Below the pieces are notes generated by a model. That model saw only the letters and a program-made list of their open reading frames with translations. It did not search any database and had not been told where the DNA came from. DNA of 64,000 nt. It comes from Mariniblastus sp964414815 (lineage in GTDB: Bacteria; Planctomycetota; Planctomycetia; Pirellulales; Pirellulaceae). Positions 14,151 through 24,700 of the stretch are shown here, piece after piece. Location of the stretch: positions 62,001 to 126,000 of the forward strand of contig CAYPXY010000001.1 of assembly GCA_964414815.1 (NCBI GenBank), given 5' to 3'. The first letter of the stretch is position 1, and each line of letters opens with the position of its first letter. Made by a program: the position numbers and the translations under genes.

Positions 14151-15222
14151 GGATACCATTTTGAGCCAGGCAATCAGGCAAGACGAAAATTTACAGGCTA
14201 CCGTGGGTGGGAGTGGGCGGTTGAAGCGGGTCGAAACCGGTGTTGAATCGGATTCTGGGTCGTTGCTTGAATCCTGTTATTCGCCGATTGCCAATGAATT
14301 GGCCCAGGTCGAGGAAGTGCTGCGACAGGAGATCCGTGGCGATACACCTTGGGTCGCACGTCTGTTTGAACACAACTGGGTTCGCTACGGCAAGCGAGTT
14401 CGTCCCGCAATGTTGCTGCTCTCCGGGGGCGCGATCGGCGAGTTGATCGACAAGCATCACTTTGCGGCGGCGGCGATTGAAATGATCCATGCGGCAACCC
14501 TGGTTCACGATGATGTGATCGACAACGCAAGCGTTCGACGTCACATGCCGACCGTCAATCAGACTTGGGGAAGTCGGGCCAGCGTTCTGTTGGGTGATTT
14601 TCTCTTTACGCATGCCTTTCATGTTGCCAGCCGCACCGACGAATGTTCCGTCATTGCTGCCATCGCCCGTTCCTCGAACAAGGTTTGCGAGGGTGAGATT
14701 CGTCAGAATGCCAACGAAGGAAATTTCGAACTGACCGAAGCCGAATACCTCGACATGATTCGCAACAAAACCGGTGAGTTGTGCAGTTGCAGTTGCCGGG
14801 TGGGAGCCTTGCTGTCGGGAGCGAGCGAAGCGGTTTGCAATCAGTTTGGCGAATTTGGGATACAGATCGGTATTGCCTTTCAAATTATCGACGATGTACT
14901 CGATGTCGTCGGCCAACACTCCAAGGTCGGTAAAACGCTGGGCACGGATCTGCTCAATCAAAAGCCCACGCTGCCGGTGATCCATTGTCTGCATCATGCG
15001 GACCGGAGTACGCGAGAGCAGTTGCTGGATTTACTGCGGTCTCCCGACAGTGCCGTTCCCATAGCTCCGATTCTGGAAACGTCTGGCTCGATTCAATATG
15101 CTCGCGATGTTGCTCACGACCAATTGAAGCAAGCGGTTCGATTCGCAAAGAGTTTGCCGAAGACGGCCTGTTCCCATGCGTTGGAAGAATTAGCTCAGTT
15201 CGTACTCAAACGGGTGAATTAG
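14092..15222 (+). CDS. Long-chain trans-polyprenyl diphosphate synthase
   Basis: Condenses isopentenyl diphosphate onto an allylic primer to make the polyprenyl chain used for menaquinone or similar quinones. Both Asp-rich motifs are present: LVHDDVIDNA near residue 140 and QIIDDVLDVVG near 267, plus YGKRVRPAM and GEIRQNANEGN. The closest function by pattern is a hepta/octa/nonaprenyl synthase (IspB/HepT type); product length cannot be read from sequence. The ATG at 14092 lies inside moaC; a GTG at 14125 preceded by GGTGG is an equally plausible start. The N-terminal ~60 residues are variable. Confidence 0.93.
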   Translation: MFTWLKKPVEKVATIAERNEDTILSQAIRQDENLQATVGGSGRLKRVETGVESDSGSLLESCYSPIANELAQVEEVLRQEIRGDTPWVARLFEHNWVRYGKRVRPAMLLLSGGAIGELIDKHHFAAAAIEMIHAATLVHDDVIDNASVRRHMPTVNQTWGSRASVLLGDFLFTHAFHVASRTDECSVIAAIARSSNKVCEGEIRQNANEGNFELTEAEYLDMIRNKTGELCSCSCRVGALLSGASEAVCNQFGEFGIQIGIAFQIIDDVLDVVGQHSKVGKTLGTDLLNQKPTLPVIHCLHHADRSTREQLLDLLRSPDSAVPIAPILETSGSIQYARDVAHDQLKQAVRFAKSLPKTACSHALEELAQFVLKRVN

Positions 15223-15701
15223 TCTTCCGGTTCTCCGGACGGCACATTCCCTCGATCGAGCATCGGTTGGACCTCTTCCACGAAGTCGTGAATCCCCGAA
15301 AACTGCCGGTAGACACTGGCGAATCGAATGTAGGCCACTTCGTCGATATGGATCAGCTTGGACATCACCATTTCACCGATTTCGTGGCTGGTGATTTCTG
15401 ATTCCGGGTGCTGGTAAACTTGCTGGGCAATCTCCAGAATGGCCTGCTCCACCACATCGGTCGGAATGGGCCGCTTCCAGCAGGCCCGCTCCAGGCCCCG
15501 TCGGATTTTTTCTACTTCGAACAGTTCTCGTGAGCCATCCTTTTTGACGACCTTGATGTCCAGCTCGACCACGCGTTCATACGTGGTGAATCGTTTGCTG
15601 CAATTGTCACAAATACGACGGCGACGGATCGCAAAACCGTCTTCGCTGACCCGCGAATCGGTTACTCGGTCATTGTCTTCCAGGCAATAGGGGCACTTCA
15701 T
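15219..15701 (-). CDS. nrdR: Transcriptional repressor NrdR
   Basis: A 160-residue repressor of ribonucleotide reductase genes. The N-terminal zinc ribbon has Cys 3, 6, 31 and 34 (KCPYC and ICDNC), followed by RFTTYERVE and an ATP-cone domain (about residues 46-136) that senses ATP/dATP. The ATG at 15701 gives the standard MKCPYC start; longer frames upstream are spurious. It is convergent with the polyprenyl synthase gene (4-bp overlap of stops). The next upstream gene on the same strand ends only 5 bp before it, so the two are probably co-transcribed. Confidence 0.97.
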   Translation of the reverse strand: MKCPYCLEDNDRVTDSRVSEDGFAIRRRRICDNCSKRFTTYERVVELDIKVVKKDGSRELFEVEKIRRGLERACWKRPIPTDVVEQAILEIAQQVYQHPESEITSHEIGEMVMSKLIHIDEVAYIRFASVYRQFSGIHDFVEEVQPMLDRGNVPSGEPED

Positions 15702-15706
15702 GGAGT

Positions 15707-16204
15707 CTACGGTTGAGAAGGTATGGTTTCCGCCAGCTCGGTCGCGACCGAAGTAATGACTTCCTCGTTGACGTTGGCGTCGAGTGCAGCCATCCGGCCT
15801 GCGGCCATTGGAATCGACGGCGAGAATCCGCCCTCGACCATCTGTTGATAACACAGGTCGCATTGCGGGCACTGATGGAGATGCATCGTTACGCCCGCTC
15901 GGGTTTGGCAACAATGTACCGACTTGGTCGCATAATCGCACAACAGCAGTCGGCATTGTTCACAACTCAAGCTGTGAGCCAAAGGAGGCGGTGTGTGCCC
16001 CCGGGGGGCGGAAAACAATGACATGCCTATCGACCATACCACCAGTCCAGCGCAAAAATAGATGGCGCCCAGTTGAAACAACGTCGTCTTGCGTTTGGCA
16101 ACTCGTGTTTGAAGGTTTGCTTCTGGTCCGACGATCAGACCTGGCTTACAGGGAAGCCAGTCATTTTCGGCTGAAGCAGGATTTTTCTTTTTTGAAACAT
16201 CCAT
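15707..16204 (-). CDS. Cys-rich single-span membrane protein upstream of nrdR
   Basis: A 165-residue protein with one membrane segment at about 43-65 (LGAIYFCAGLVVWSIGMSLF) and a C-terminal part with CEQC, a VHCC pair and CPQCDLC, suggesting a zinc- or metal-binding or anti-sigma-factor-like domain. The family is not recognised. The 5-bp gap to nrdR implies co-expression. The Cys spacing resembles a zf-HC2-type region only loosely. Confidence 0.7.
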   Translation of the reverse strand: MDVSKKKNPASAENDWLPCKPGLIVGPEANLQTRVAKRKTTLFQLGAIYFCAGLVVWSIGMSLFSAPRGHTPPPLAHSLSCEQCRLLLCDYATKSVHCCQTRAGVTMHLHQCPQCDLCYQQMVEGGFSPSIPMAAGRMAALDANVNEEVITSVATELAETIPSQP

Positions 16205-16344
16205 GGGAGTGTGCGACTAAGGAATAGAGACTTGAATGGGAAGGGATCAGAACCCTTGGAAGCATAGTAAAAATTGCCGATCATTTCGATACAACAACCC
16301 TTCATTTCAGAAAAAAAAATGCAAGAAATCTGGAAGTGCAAAAA

Positions 16345-16376
16345 AATAAACCGAAGGGGACACCTTCGGCTTATTT
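16345..16376. terminator. Bidirectional intrinsic terminator
   Basis: AATAAACCGAAGG pairs with CCTTCGGCTTATT around a short loop, with A-rich sequence on the left and T-rich on the right. On the minus strand it lies 85 bp after the Crp/Fnr gene. The rest of the 256-bp gap shows nothing else. Confidence 0.75.
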
Positions 16377-16460
16377 GACTTCTGGCTGCTGAGAACCAGC
16401 AAGTTTGGCTTCGATTGGTAAGCTGGTTCGCCAAGATTGGCTCACTCAAGACGGGCTCAC

Positions 16461-17219
16461 CTACGAGAACTGCATGGATTGAGGCGAGGAACCATCTTCA
16501 GCGCTTCTTGATGGACCTCGCAATTTGGGAACTGGCTCACCAACTTCTGCAGCCAATCCAGGAAGATCCCTAATAATAATCTTCCGGCGGGCAATCGTAA
16601 GAAAGTCATCTCTTTGGAGCTGTCCTAAAACGACGGTAACCGTTTCCCGCGTGCTACCGATGATCGAAGCCATTTCCAGGTGAGACAGTCGGATGTCCAA
16701 CAGAAGGCCTTCCGGTTCAGGAATACCATAGCGTTCGGTCAATTCGACCAGCAGGTGAATGACTCGCTCGCGATTGGATCGGAACAGCAGGTTTCGTAGG
16801 CGCCGCTGGATACGTTCTCGGCGGCAGCCGATGATTTTGGTGACTCCCAATGCAATGTCAGGATATTTTTGCAGAATGCGATCAAACGACTTTTTGGGAA
16901 TCAGCACCAGAGTCGTTTTCTCCGTCGTTTCAGCGTATTCATCGCGGCGGTCCTTACCAAGAATCGCCAGCTCACCAAAAATCTCACCTGTATCCACGAA
17001 CCCGAGAATGGCTTGCTTGCCTTCCGGAGTCGAGTGGCAGATTTTGACGCGCCCCTGGGCAACGTACAGAATTCCATCTGCATTTTGGTCGGGCAAGTAA
17101 ACAGGTTCACCTCGTTTGTATTGCCGCATTCGCGATTCAGACTCCAGGGTTTGAATGTCCTCCGTCGTGAGCTTGGCAAACAGACTACAATTTTTTAAGT
17201 ACCAAAAACTATCTCGCAT
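16461..17219 (-). CDS. Crp/Fnr family transcriptional regulator
   Basis: A 252-residue regulator: cyclic-nucleotide-binding-type sensor domain at about residues 12-125 (GEPVYLPDQNADGILYVAQG, IFGELAILG) and a Crp-type winged helix at about 145-225 (LSHLEMASIIGSTRETVTVVL as recognition region). No Fnr-type N-terminal Cys cluster is present. The ligand is unknown, since the phosphate-binding RxxS-like residues of CRP are not clearly kept (KDRRDEYAET). AAGGA lies eight bases before the ATG. It stands alone with a terminator downstream and a 380-bp leader region upstream in which I see no gene. Confidence 0.93.
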   Translation of the reverse strand: MRDSFWYLKNCSLFAKLTTEDIQTLESESRMRQYKRGEPVYLPDQNADGILYVAQGRVKICHSTPEGKQAILGFVDTGEIFGELAILGKDRRDEYAETTEKTTLVLIPKKSFDRILQKYPDIALGVTKIIGCRRERIQRRLRNLLFRSNRERVIHLLVELTERYGIPEPEGLLLDIRLSHLEMASIIGSTRETVTVVLGQLQRDDFLTIARRKIIIRDLPGLAAEVGEPVPKLRGPSRSAEDGSSPQSMQFS

Positions 17220-17600
17220 ATTTTTATTCCTTTCCAGGCTTTGAAAATGACTACTGATTTACATTTGAAAGGGAAGCGACATTTCAAAGTCCTTATACAA
17301 GAACAAAGATGCCTGTGCAGGCAAAGAATGTCTTCGAGGCGATGGACAACCTTAATCGTAACGCGTTGCACCCATCTAGAAAAGGATTGTTAAGTATTTT
17401 TCTCATTGGTTTACTCGCTCATTCAATTCGGTAATGCTGAAAACGAGGTAGGTCGTCAGTGTTTCACGGTTAAGTCAAGTTTGCGGAAGTAGCGAACGAT
17501 GATCGGGGCGAACCACTCGCCATCGATATCGTTCATTTCAGTTTTCTAATCACTGCAATAAGTAGACGCAATAATGGCTGCCAGCACAGTGAATATCGGA

Positions 17601-20573
17601 CTAACGTCCTCCTCCACCCCGGTTTCCACCACCGCCAAACGGACCACCGCCGCCGCCGCCGCCACGGTTACCGCCACCGCCGCCCTGTCCGCCGCCTCCG
17701 CCACGGTTACCGCCGCCACGATTGCCGGTGGCTTGTTGCTGCGCACCGCGCTGCATCATTTCCATCATCCGCTGCGCGTCAGCGTTGCGACCTTGCTGAG
17801 GTTGCTGTGGCTGCTGTGCCCCTGCATTTCCTCCGCCGCCTCCCTGACGGTTTCGGGCTTGCTGCTGGGCCTGATTCGACACAGCGGTTTCAGGTTGTTC
17901 AAATTTGAATTGGCCGGGGAATTTTTGCTCCAGCAGCATTTTCACGATTGCCGGGTCAACCTCAAGTCTCGGTGCAAATCCGGATACGATAGGCCCTTCC
18001 ACCACTCCAATGTCCAATTCTTCAACGATCCCTTGAATCTTCAGGAAGATATGATTCGGACCGGTCACGACCAGTACGCTGCGTTCCACATCGACCGCCA
18101 GCCGACATTTGGCTTCGCGCTGTTCCTGCGATGCCCCCCCGCCTCCGCCTGCTCCTCCTCGCCCCCCACCGGCAAACTGCTGCATCATTCGTTGCAACTG
18201 AGCCATCTGGTCGTTGTTCCCTTGATTTCCCTCATTGGACGATTTGTCAATCAAGCTCGGGATGGAATCTTCAATCACCTTTTTGATTTCCTCCGGATCA
18301 CGATGCTTGATCTTGATCGTATAGGTTCTGCCAACCAGGTTTGGGTCATGAGCAGGATTGGGTTGGTCGAGAAGTTCGACCATGGCATTGATCTGATCCA
18401 GGTCATTGGACGTGGCGCCAATCACAAACAGGTAGTTCATCGGACCATCAATATGGAATCGAACGTCGCCTTCCAGATTGGAAGCGCCGGTTGAGCTGCT
18501 TCCAGAACTTCCTCCTAGCAAGCCGCCGAAAATATCGCCCATCGGAGTCAGATTTCCCAACATGCTTCCGAGCGGATTGGAACCGCCGCCGCCTGAATTC
18601 GATGACGCCAAACCGAATTGAACTTCCAATACTGACTTGATCTCGTTTGCGCTGCGATGATTGATCGCAAATACCTCAAACGGTTCAACCTCTGATTTTG
18701 CACCGATTTCCTTGCGGATGGCATACTCCAGATCATCCAGCGCATCCAGATCTTCTGAAATCAAGATCACCTTGCCATTCACAAACCGGATTTCGATCGG
18801 AGCCCCCGCCACCGATTCAATGGCATCCGGTGGACGATATTCATCCTGAATCGTTTGTGACTGCGAGTTTCGCCCGATCAATCGTTCGTCCTCATCCTGC
18901 TGAGGCTGGAAGGCTACCAGGCTTGAGAGGAAAGTATTTGATGGGACTCCCAAATAGCTTGAAGCAAGCGTTGATGCGGACATCAAAGTACCAAGATTGA
19001 AACGGCGATGTCCCTTCGATGACTGATCGTCATCCGGATTTCTTCGGTCAGTTCCCCAGTTCCCTTCGAATGTCTGAGAATCGCCATTTTGCAGGCCACG
19101 CACGGCGGGCCGGTTCGAACCTCTCGGTTGATAATTCTTTCGATCCTCCGGCAACACGATTTTGATCTTATTGGGACGCCCTTCGCTTTTCAGAAGATAG
19201 TCAATCATGTCTGGCAACGCGGTCGCGGTGCGTTCATCGATGTCAATCATGCGAGTGCCGGTTCGCGATCGATTCGACTCCGACTTGGCCATCGCATCCA
19301 GTTTTTCTACCATAATGGTGATATCTTTGATATCCAGTTGCTTGCCACGCACGATAATCTGGTTTTTGTCCGCGTCCGCAATGACCACGGGAGCATCCGG
19401 TTTGACATCCGTTCCCGTTTGCCTCAAGAGATTTTGCAGGGCGGCCAGAATCGTTTTCGCGTCGCCAAATTCCAGCGGAATAATTTCAAATCCTTGCCCG
19501 CTGCTCAATGAAATCGCCTCCAGTGCTTCCGCCACGAGCGCATGATCTTCTTCTGAACCCCAGACAAAAATACTGTTGTTGAGCTTGTCTTGCTGCATCC
19601 TCGCACCGCGGCCTTCGAGTACCATCTCGACCATGCCGTAACCCAATTCGGGATCCACCACGATCGGGTATTGCTTGAACTGCATCCGCCGCAACTGCAC
19701 TTCGCCTGTGTCGACGGCGACATCCGTTGCCTTCAGGAATTCTTCAAAACGATCGTGCATCTTCTGAGTGGCTCGAACGAACAGCTTCTTGCCGAATGGC
19801 TCACGGGTGATGGAGATACTCTCATCGGGCGTACTGTTACGATTCGCGGGAATCCCAAGTTCACTGCGGGCCATCAACATAAATGACTCAGGATCGAGGT
19901 ACTGCAGTGTGTAAATCTCGGTATGTCTTTGACGATTCTGATGCGCTCGGTCAATCACCGACCGCATGATCCGCAATACACCACCGGTTTCGCGTACCCA
20001 GATTTGGTTCGCGGCCGGAAGCTTGGCAAAGAAATTCCTGTTCGGTGCACTGACCAGGGGAGCCAGCTCTTCAAACATGTCGTCAATATTCAATTCTCCA
20101 AGATCAAAAATACAGATGATCGTTTCATACTTGCCACGCTGATCCAACTCGTCCGGATAAACAAACTCGATCAGTTCATCCGGGAAATCCCGTCCCGTAA
20201 CCTCCGTCAACACCAACATGTTTCGATTGCGAACCAGGGTGTACGGCGGATCGAGCAACCGAAGCGCATGATTTAGCTGATCCAGTGCTTCCATCGTGGT
20301 GTATTCGGAATCGTCCTTGAGATAGAACGTTCCCGATGGCCAATTGGCAATCGGTTGCAGTGCAAATCCCGCCTGATCGGCAAACCAGGGAATGACATAC
20401 GACCATTCCTCATGCTGGAAGTTGAGCCGAATCGGTCGATCCGGATCGACGTTCGGTTCCTGAACTTGGGCAGCCCAGCACGGATTGGCAACGAACGCCA
20501 GCAACAGCGCAATGGTTGCAATAATTAGACGGGAGCGGGTTATGATTGATTGAGTCATGAAAGGATCATCCAC
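17601..20573 (-). CDS. Exported secretin-N repeat protein with Gly-rich tail
   Basis: A 990-residue protein with a signal peptide (LIIATIALLLAFVANPCWAA) and several copies of the secretin N1-like fold: IIPLEFGDAKTILAALQNLL, VFAINHRSANEIKSVLEVQF and TYTIKIKHRDPEEIKKVIEDS are typical starts, each paired with a DKNQIIVRG / MNYLFVIGA-type strand. The conserved pore-forming secretin C-domain is not seen; instead the protein ends with a low-complexity Gly/Asn/Arg-rich tail of about 70 residues. It may be a periplasmic or envelope component related to type II/IV pili secretins. The start is a GTG at 20573 with an ATG at 20558; neither has a clear ribosome site. Confidence 0.88.
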   Translation of the reverse strand: MDDPFMTQSIITRSRLIIATIALLLAFVANPCWAAQVQEPNVDPDRPIRLNFQHEEWSYVIPWFADQAGFALQPIANWPSGTFYLKDDSEYTTMEALDQLNHALRLLDPPYTLVRNRNMLVLTEVTGRDFPDELIEFVYPDELDQRGKYETIICIFDLGELNIDDMFEELAPLVSAPNRNFFAKLPAANQIWVRETGGVLRIMRSVIDRAHQNRQRHTEIYTLQYLDPESFMLMARSELGIPANRNSTPDESISITREPFGKKLFVRATQKMHDRFEEFLKATDVAVDTGEVQLRRMQFKQYPIVVDPELGYGMVEMVLEGRGARMQQDKLNNSIFVWGSEEDHALVAEALEAISLSSGQGFEIIPLEFGDAKTILAALQNLLRQTGTDVKPDAPVVIADADKNQIIVRGKQLDIKDITIMVEKLDAMAKSESNRSRTGTRMIDIDERTATALPDMIDYLLKSEGRPNKIKIVLPEDRKNYQPRGSNRPAVRGLQNGDSQTFEGNWGTDRRNPDDDQSSKGHRRFNLGTLMSASTLASSYLGVPSNTFLSSLVAFQPQQDEDERLIGRNSQSQTIQDEYRPPDAIESVAGAPIEIRFVNGKVILISEDLDALDDLEYAIRKEIGAKSEVEPFEVFAINHRSANEIKSVLEVQFGLASSNSGGGGSNPLGSMLGNLTPMGDIFGGLLGGSSGSSSTGASNLEGDVRFHIDGPMNYLFVIGATSNDLDQINAMVELLDQPNPAHDPNLVGRTYTIKIKHRDPEEIKKVIEDSIPSLIDKSSNEGNQGNNDQMAQLQRMMQQFAGGGRGGAGGGGGASQEQREAKCRLAVDVERSVLVVTGPNHIFLKIQGIVEELDIGVVEGPIVSGFAPRLEVDPAIVKMLLEQKFPGQFKFEQPETAVSNQAQQQARNRQGGGGGNAGAQQPQQPQQGRNADAQRMMEMMQRGAQQQATGNRGGGNRGGGGGQGGGGGNRGGGGGGGPFGGGGNRGGGGR

Positions 20574-20726
20574 TGCTTCAAAAGTTCCTCAACTAAAAGG
20601 TGTACGTACTTGGATTAAACTCAGATTCTGCAAGAATGTTTCGAAATCAACCGTAAAATCACAAATTTGTCCGATGGTTGCTCTGCGGGCCGAAAACCAG
20701 GTCAAAACAGCCCATTTTACACTGAA

Positions 20727-21749
20727 ATGAAGCGAATTCTCTGTATTGAAACGACCTGCGACGAAACAGCCGCGGCCGTATTGGACGAAAATTTGACCGT
20801 TTTAGGCAGTATAGTTGCTTCCCAAGGCCGCCTCCACGAACGATTTCAGGGCGTCGTCCCGGAAATTGCAGCTCGGGCACACGTCGAGCGGATTTTGCCG
20901 GTTATTCATGAGGCTTTAGTTAATTCAAGCACAAAACTTGAAGAACTGGATGCGATTGCCGTCGCCAATACGCCCGGTTTGTCCGGCTCGCTGCTGGTCG
21001 GTCTAATCGCCGCCAAGTCGTTCTGTTTTGCACTCGACATTCCCTTGATTGCAATCAACCATCTGCACGCCCATGTTTACGCCTGCCAACTGAGTTCGCC
21101 CGAGCCTGTCTACCCCTGCGTCGGTATGATCGTCAGTGGCGGCCACACTCACTTGTACTCCTACGCAACGCCACTGGAACCGGTTTACCTCGGCGGCACG
21201 ATTGACGATGCAGCCGGTGAAGCATTCGACAAAGTGGCCAGCATGTTGAAACTCCCCTACCCTGGTGGCCCGGCGATCTCGAAGGTTGCTGCCGAAGGCG
21301 ATCCCAAAAAGTTTCGTTTCCCGCGAGCGTTCGTCAACGAAGACCGTCTCGATTTCAGTTTCAGTGGATTGAAAACAGCCGTCCGTTACGCAATCACTGG
21401 TCCAGGCAAACAGGATCCAACCGCCGTTGAGTTGTCTCGTCAACAGATCGCAGATCTGGCAGCCAGTTTCCAACAAGCGGTGGTCGATTGCCTGGTCGCC
21501 AAAGCGATCCAGGCCATCAAACGACAACAAGTGAAAACATTGTGTGTCGGGGGCGGTGTGGCCGCCAATCGCCTGTTTCGCGAACAGCTATCAACTGCGT
21601 GTCAGCAAAAAGGAATCACGCTGCATATTGCTTCCATCGAGCTTTGCACGGACAATGCCGTGATGGGCGCGATCGCGTTCGAGCGATTCAAGGCCGGTAG
21701 GTTTGAAGAGCTGGATCTGGATATTTTTCCCGGTCTGGTGCGGGTGTAG
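20727..21749 (+). CDS. tsaD: tRNA threonylcarbamoyladenosine transferase subunit TsaD
   Basis: Transfers the threonylcarbamoyl group to A37 of ANN-decoding tRNAs together with TsaB and TsaE. A 340-residue ASKHA-fold protein: MKRILCIETTCDETAAAV at the start, INHLHAHVYA near residue 110 (metal-binding HxxxH), GGHTHLY, GEAFDKVA and VGGGVAANRLFRE. The ATG at 20727 is the family start. It is divergent from the secretin-N gene, and dnaE2 begins only 11 bp downstream, so the two may form an operon. Confidence 0.98.
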   Translation: MKRILCIETTCDETAAAVLDENLTVLGSIVASQGRLHERFQGVVPEIAARAHVERILPVIHEALVNSSTKLEELDAIAVANTPGLSGSLLVGLIAAKSFCFALDIPLIAINHLHAHVYACQLSSPEPVYPCVGMIVSGGHTHLYSYATPLEPVYLGGTIDDAAGEAFDKVASMLKLPYPGGPAISKVAAEGDPKKFRFPRAFVNEDRLDFSFSGLKTAVRYAITGPGKQDPTAVELSRQQIADLAASFQQAVVDCLVAKAIQAIKRQQVKTLCVGGGVAANRLFREQLSTACQQKGITLHIASIELCTDNAVMGAIAFERFKAGRFEELDLDIFPGLVRV

Positions 21750-21760
21750 GCATCCTGAAA

Positions 21761-24700
21761 ATGACCAAGCAATTATCCTGCTCTCCCTCCGTCGCAAGTT
21801 ATGCGGAACTGCATTGCAAATCGAACTTCTCGTTTCTTGAGGGAGCCTCCCATCCGAGCGAGCTGATTCAGCAAGCAGCGGCACTCAAGTACCGTGCTCT
21901 GGCCATCACGGATCGCAATTCACTTGCTGGCGTCGTTCGCGCGCATGTTGCCGCCAAGGCTGAGAATTTGAAGTTGATCATTGGCGCTGAGGTCACGCCC
22001 TGCGATGCGGCACCGGTCGTTCTGTTGGCGATGAATCGCAACGGTTATGCCCGACTGTCGACCTTGATCACCAGCGGTCGCCGCAACGCACCTAAGGGAT
22101 CCTTCCACTTGGCGGTGCAGGAAATTGCCAGCGATAGCGAGGGCTTGATCGCTTGCGCTCTGCCACCCCATGAGAACACAGATTCGTTGGCCTGTTATCG
22201 GGAGGCATTTGGTGATCGAGCATTTTTGCTTGCGGAACTTCATCAAGGCCCCAACGATGAACATCAATTAAGCAACGTAATCGCACTTGGCAAATCAATG
22301 GGGCTGCCAATGGTTGCCGCCAATGATGTCCACTACCACACTCCCGACCGGCAGCCACTGCAGGACGTGCTGGTCGCGATCCGAAATCACTGCACGGTGG
22401 CCGAGCTTGGCCATCGGCGGTTCCCAAACGCAGAGCGGCATCTCAAATCACCCCATCAGATGTGTAAAATATTTCACAAATATAGCGGAACTAACGAGGC
22501 CATCGAAGCCATTGAGCGAACCTTGGAAATTGCGGACCGATGCCAGTTTTCGCTCGATGAATTGCGATACGAATATCCGCACGAGCTTTGTCCACCGGGA
22601 AGCACGCCGATGGAATTTCTGGAGAAGCTGACCTGGGAGGGCGCTCGGGATCGCTACCCGGAAGGAATCTCAGACAAAGTTCGCGATACCATTGAACACG
22701 AACTGACGTTGATCAGCAATCTTCACTATGAAGCGTATTTTCTGACCGTTTGGGATCTGGTTCAGTTTGCACGAAGACGGAACATTCTTTGCCAGGGTCG
22801 CGGTTCGGCCGCCAATTCGGTGGTCTGCTATTGTTTGGGAGTTACGTCCGTAGATCCTGAACACATCGATCTGTTGTTCGAACGATTCATCAGTCAGGAA
22901 CGGAATGAGCCGCCCGATATCGATGTCGATTTCGAACATGAACGGCGCGAGGAAGTATTACAGTACATCTACGAAAAGTACGGTCGCGAGCGGACGGGCA
23001 TGACCGCGACGCTGACGACCTATCGTTCAAGATCTGCAGTACGGGACGTGGGAAAGGCACTGGGGCTTTCGATGGATCGAGTCGACAAGCTGGCCAAAAA
23101 TCTGGGGCACTACGGTCATGAAAAGTCGCTGGCATCCCGCTTTCGCGAATCGGGGCTTGACCCGCGGACTCGACTGGGGCAACAGTGTCTGTTGCTCACG
23201 CAGGAGCTTTATGGCTTCCCGCGCCACCTCTCGCAGCATGTGGGCGGGATGGTGATGACGGAAGGACCGCTGCATGAGCTGGTTCCAATCGAAAACGCTT
23301 CCATGCCGGGCCGAACGGTGATCGAATGGGACAAGGACGATCTGGATGCACTTGGCTTGTTGAAAGTGGATTGTCTTTCCTTGGGAATGTTGTCAGCGAT
23401 TCGAAAGTGTTTTCAACTGATTGAAGCCCATCACGGGCGTTCACTGACCCTGGCGACGGTACCGCAAGATGATGGGGCCACCTATGAGATGATCTGCCGC
23501 GCCGACACGATCGGCGTCTTCCAGATCGAAAGCCGTGCCCAGATGAGCATGCTGCCGCGACTCAAACCGAGAAAATTTTACGACCTGGTCATTGAAGTTG
23601 CCATCGTTCGACCCGGCCCGATCCAGGGCGACATGGTGCATCCGTATTTGCGACGTCGGGACGGGAAAGAGGAGATCACCTATCCCAACGAGGCCATTCG
23701 CGCAGTGCTGGAAAAGACGCTCGGAGTCCCGCTGTTTCAGGAACAGGCAATGCGAATGGCGCAGGTTGCGGCGGGTTTTACACCGGGCGAATCCGACCAG
23801 TTGCGCCGGGCGATGGCTGCGTGGAAACGCAAGGGCGGACTCGAACCGCTTCGCGATAAGATGATCTACGGAATGCTTGCCAATGGTTTTGAGTTGGAGT
23901 TCGCCGAACGACTTTATCGACAGATTCAGGGGTTTGGCGATTATGGATTTCCGGAATCCCATGCAGCCAGTTTTGCGCTGCTGGCCTATGTGTCGGCCTG
24001 GCTCAAGTGCCACTATCCGGCGGCGTTCTGTGCCTCGCTCATCAACAGCCAGCCGATGGGATTCTACGCCCCGGCTCAGCTTGTCAAAGATGCTCGAAGT
24101 CACGGCGTGGAAGTACGACCCGCAGATGTGAACTTCAGTCAATGGGATTGCACACTGGAACCTACCCCACTGAATCAGGGTGAGAATCCGGCACTGCGTT
24201 TGGGGCTGCGGTTAATTAGCGGACTATCAGAATCCGCAGCCGAAAGGATCGCTGCCGCGCGAAACGACCAGCCTTTTTCATCGGTGGAAAATTTCATTCG
24301 CCGCACCGGATTGGGCCGCAACGTGGTGGTGCGGTTGGCGCGAGCGGATGCATTTTCATCGTTGCCGGTCGATCGCAGGAGTGCGCTGTGGGATGCGCTG
24401 CCGGAATTTGAATCGGGAACTCTGTTTCAGCAAACCGATTCGGCAGAACCGCGAACAGAACTCCCACCGATGAGATCCTTTGATGAAGTTGTGGCCGACT
24501 ACCAGACGTTGGGCCTGTCCCTCAAGGCCCATCCGTTTTCCTTTCTGCGTGAGGACCTGAAAATACTGGGGGTCACACCGGCAGCAGAACTGCAAGAGAT
24601 CGCCAACGGCAAGTCAGTCAAAGTTGCCGGACTGGTCTTGATGCGGCAGCGGCCTGGCACGGCCAAGGGAGTGACATTTGTGACGCTTGAAGATGAGACC

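Noticed and set aside
14191..14997. 268-codon minus-strand frame over the polyprenyl synthase gene
   Set aside because: The plus strand carries the DDxxD motifs of a real enzyme; the minus frame is a by-product of codon bias.
15219..15956. Longer nrdR start at 15956
   Set aside because: It would add 85 residues with no similarity to NrdR and overlap the neighbouring gene; MKCPYC at 15701 is the family start.
17574..18494. 306-codon plus-strand frame over the secretin-N gene
   Set aside because: Antisense of the Gly-rich tail and preceding repeats; no ribosome site and no recognisable product.
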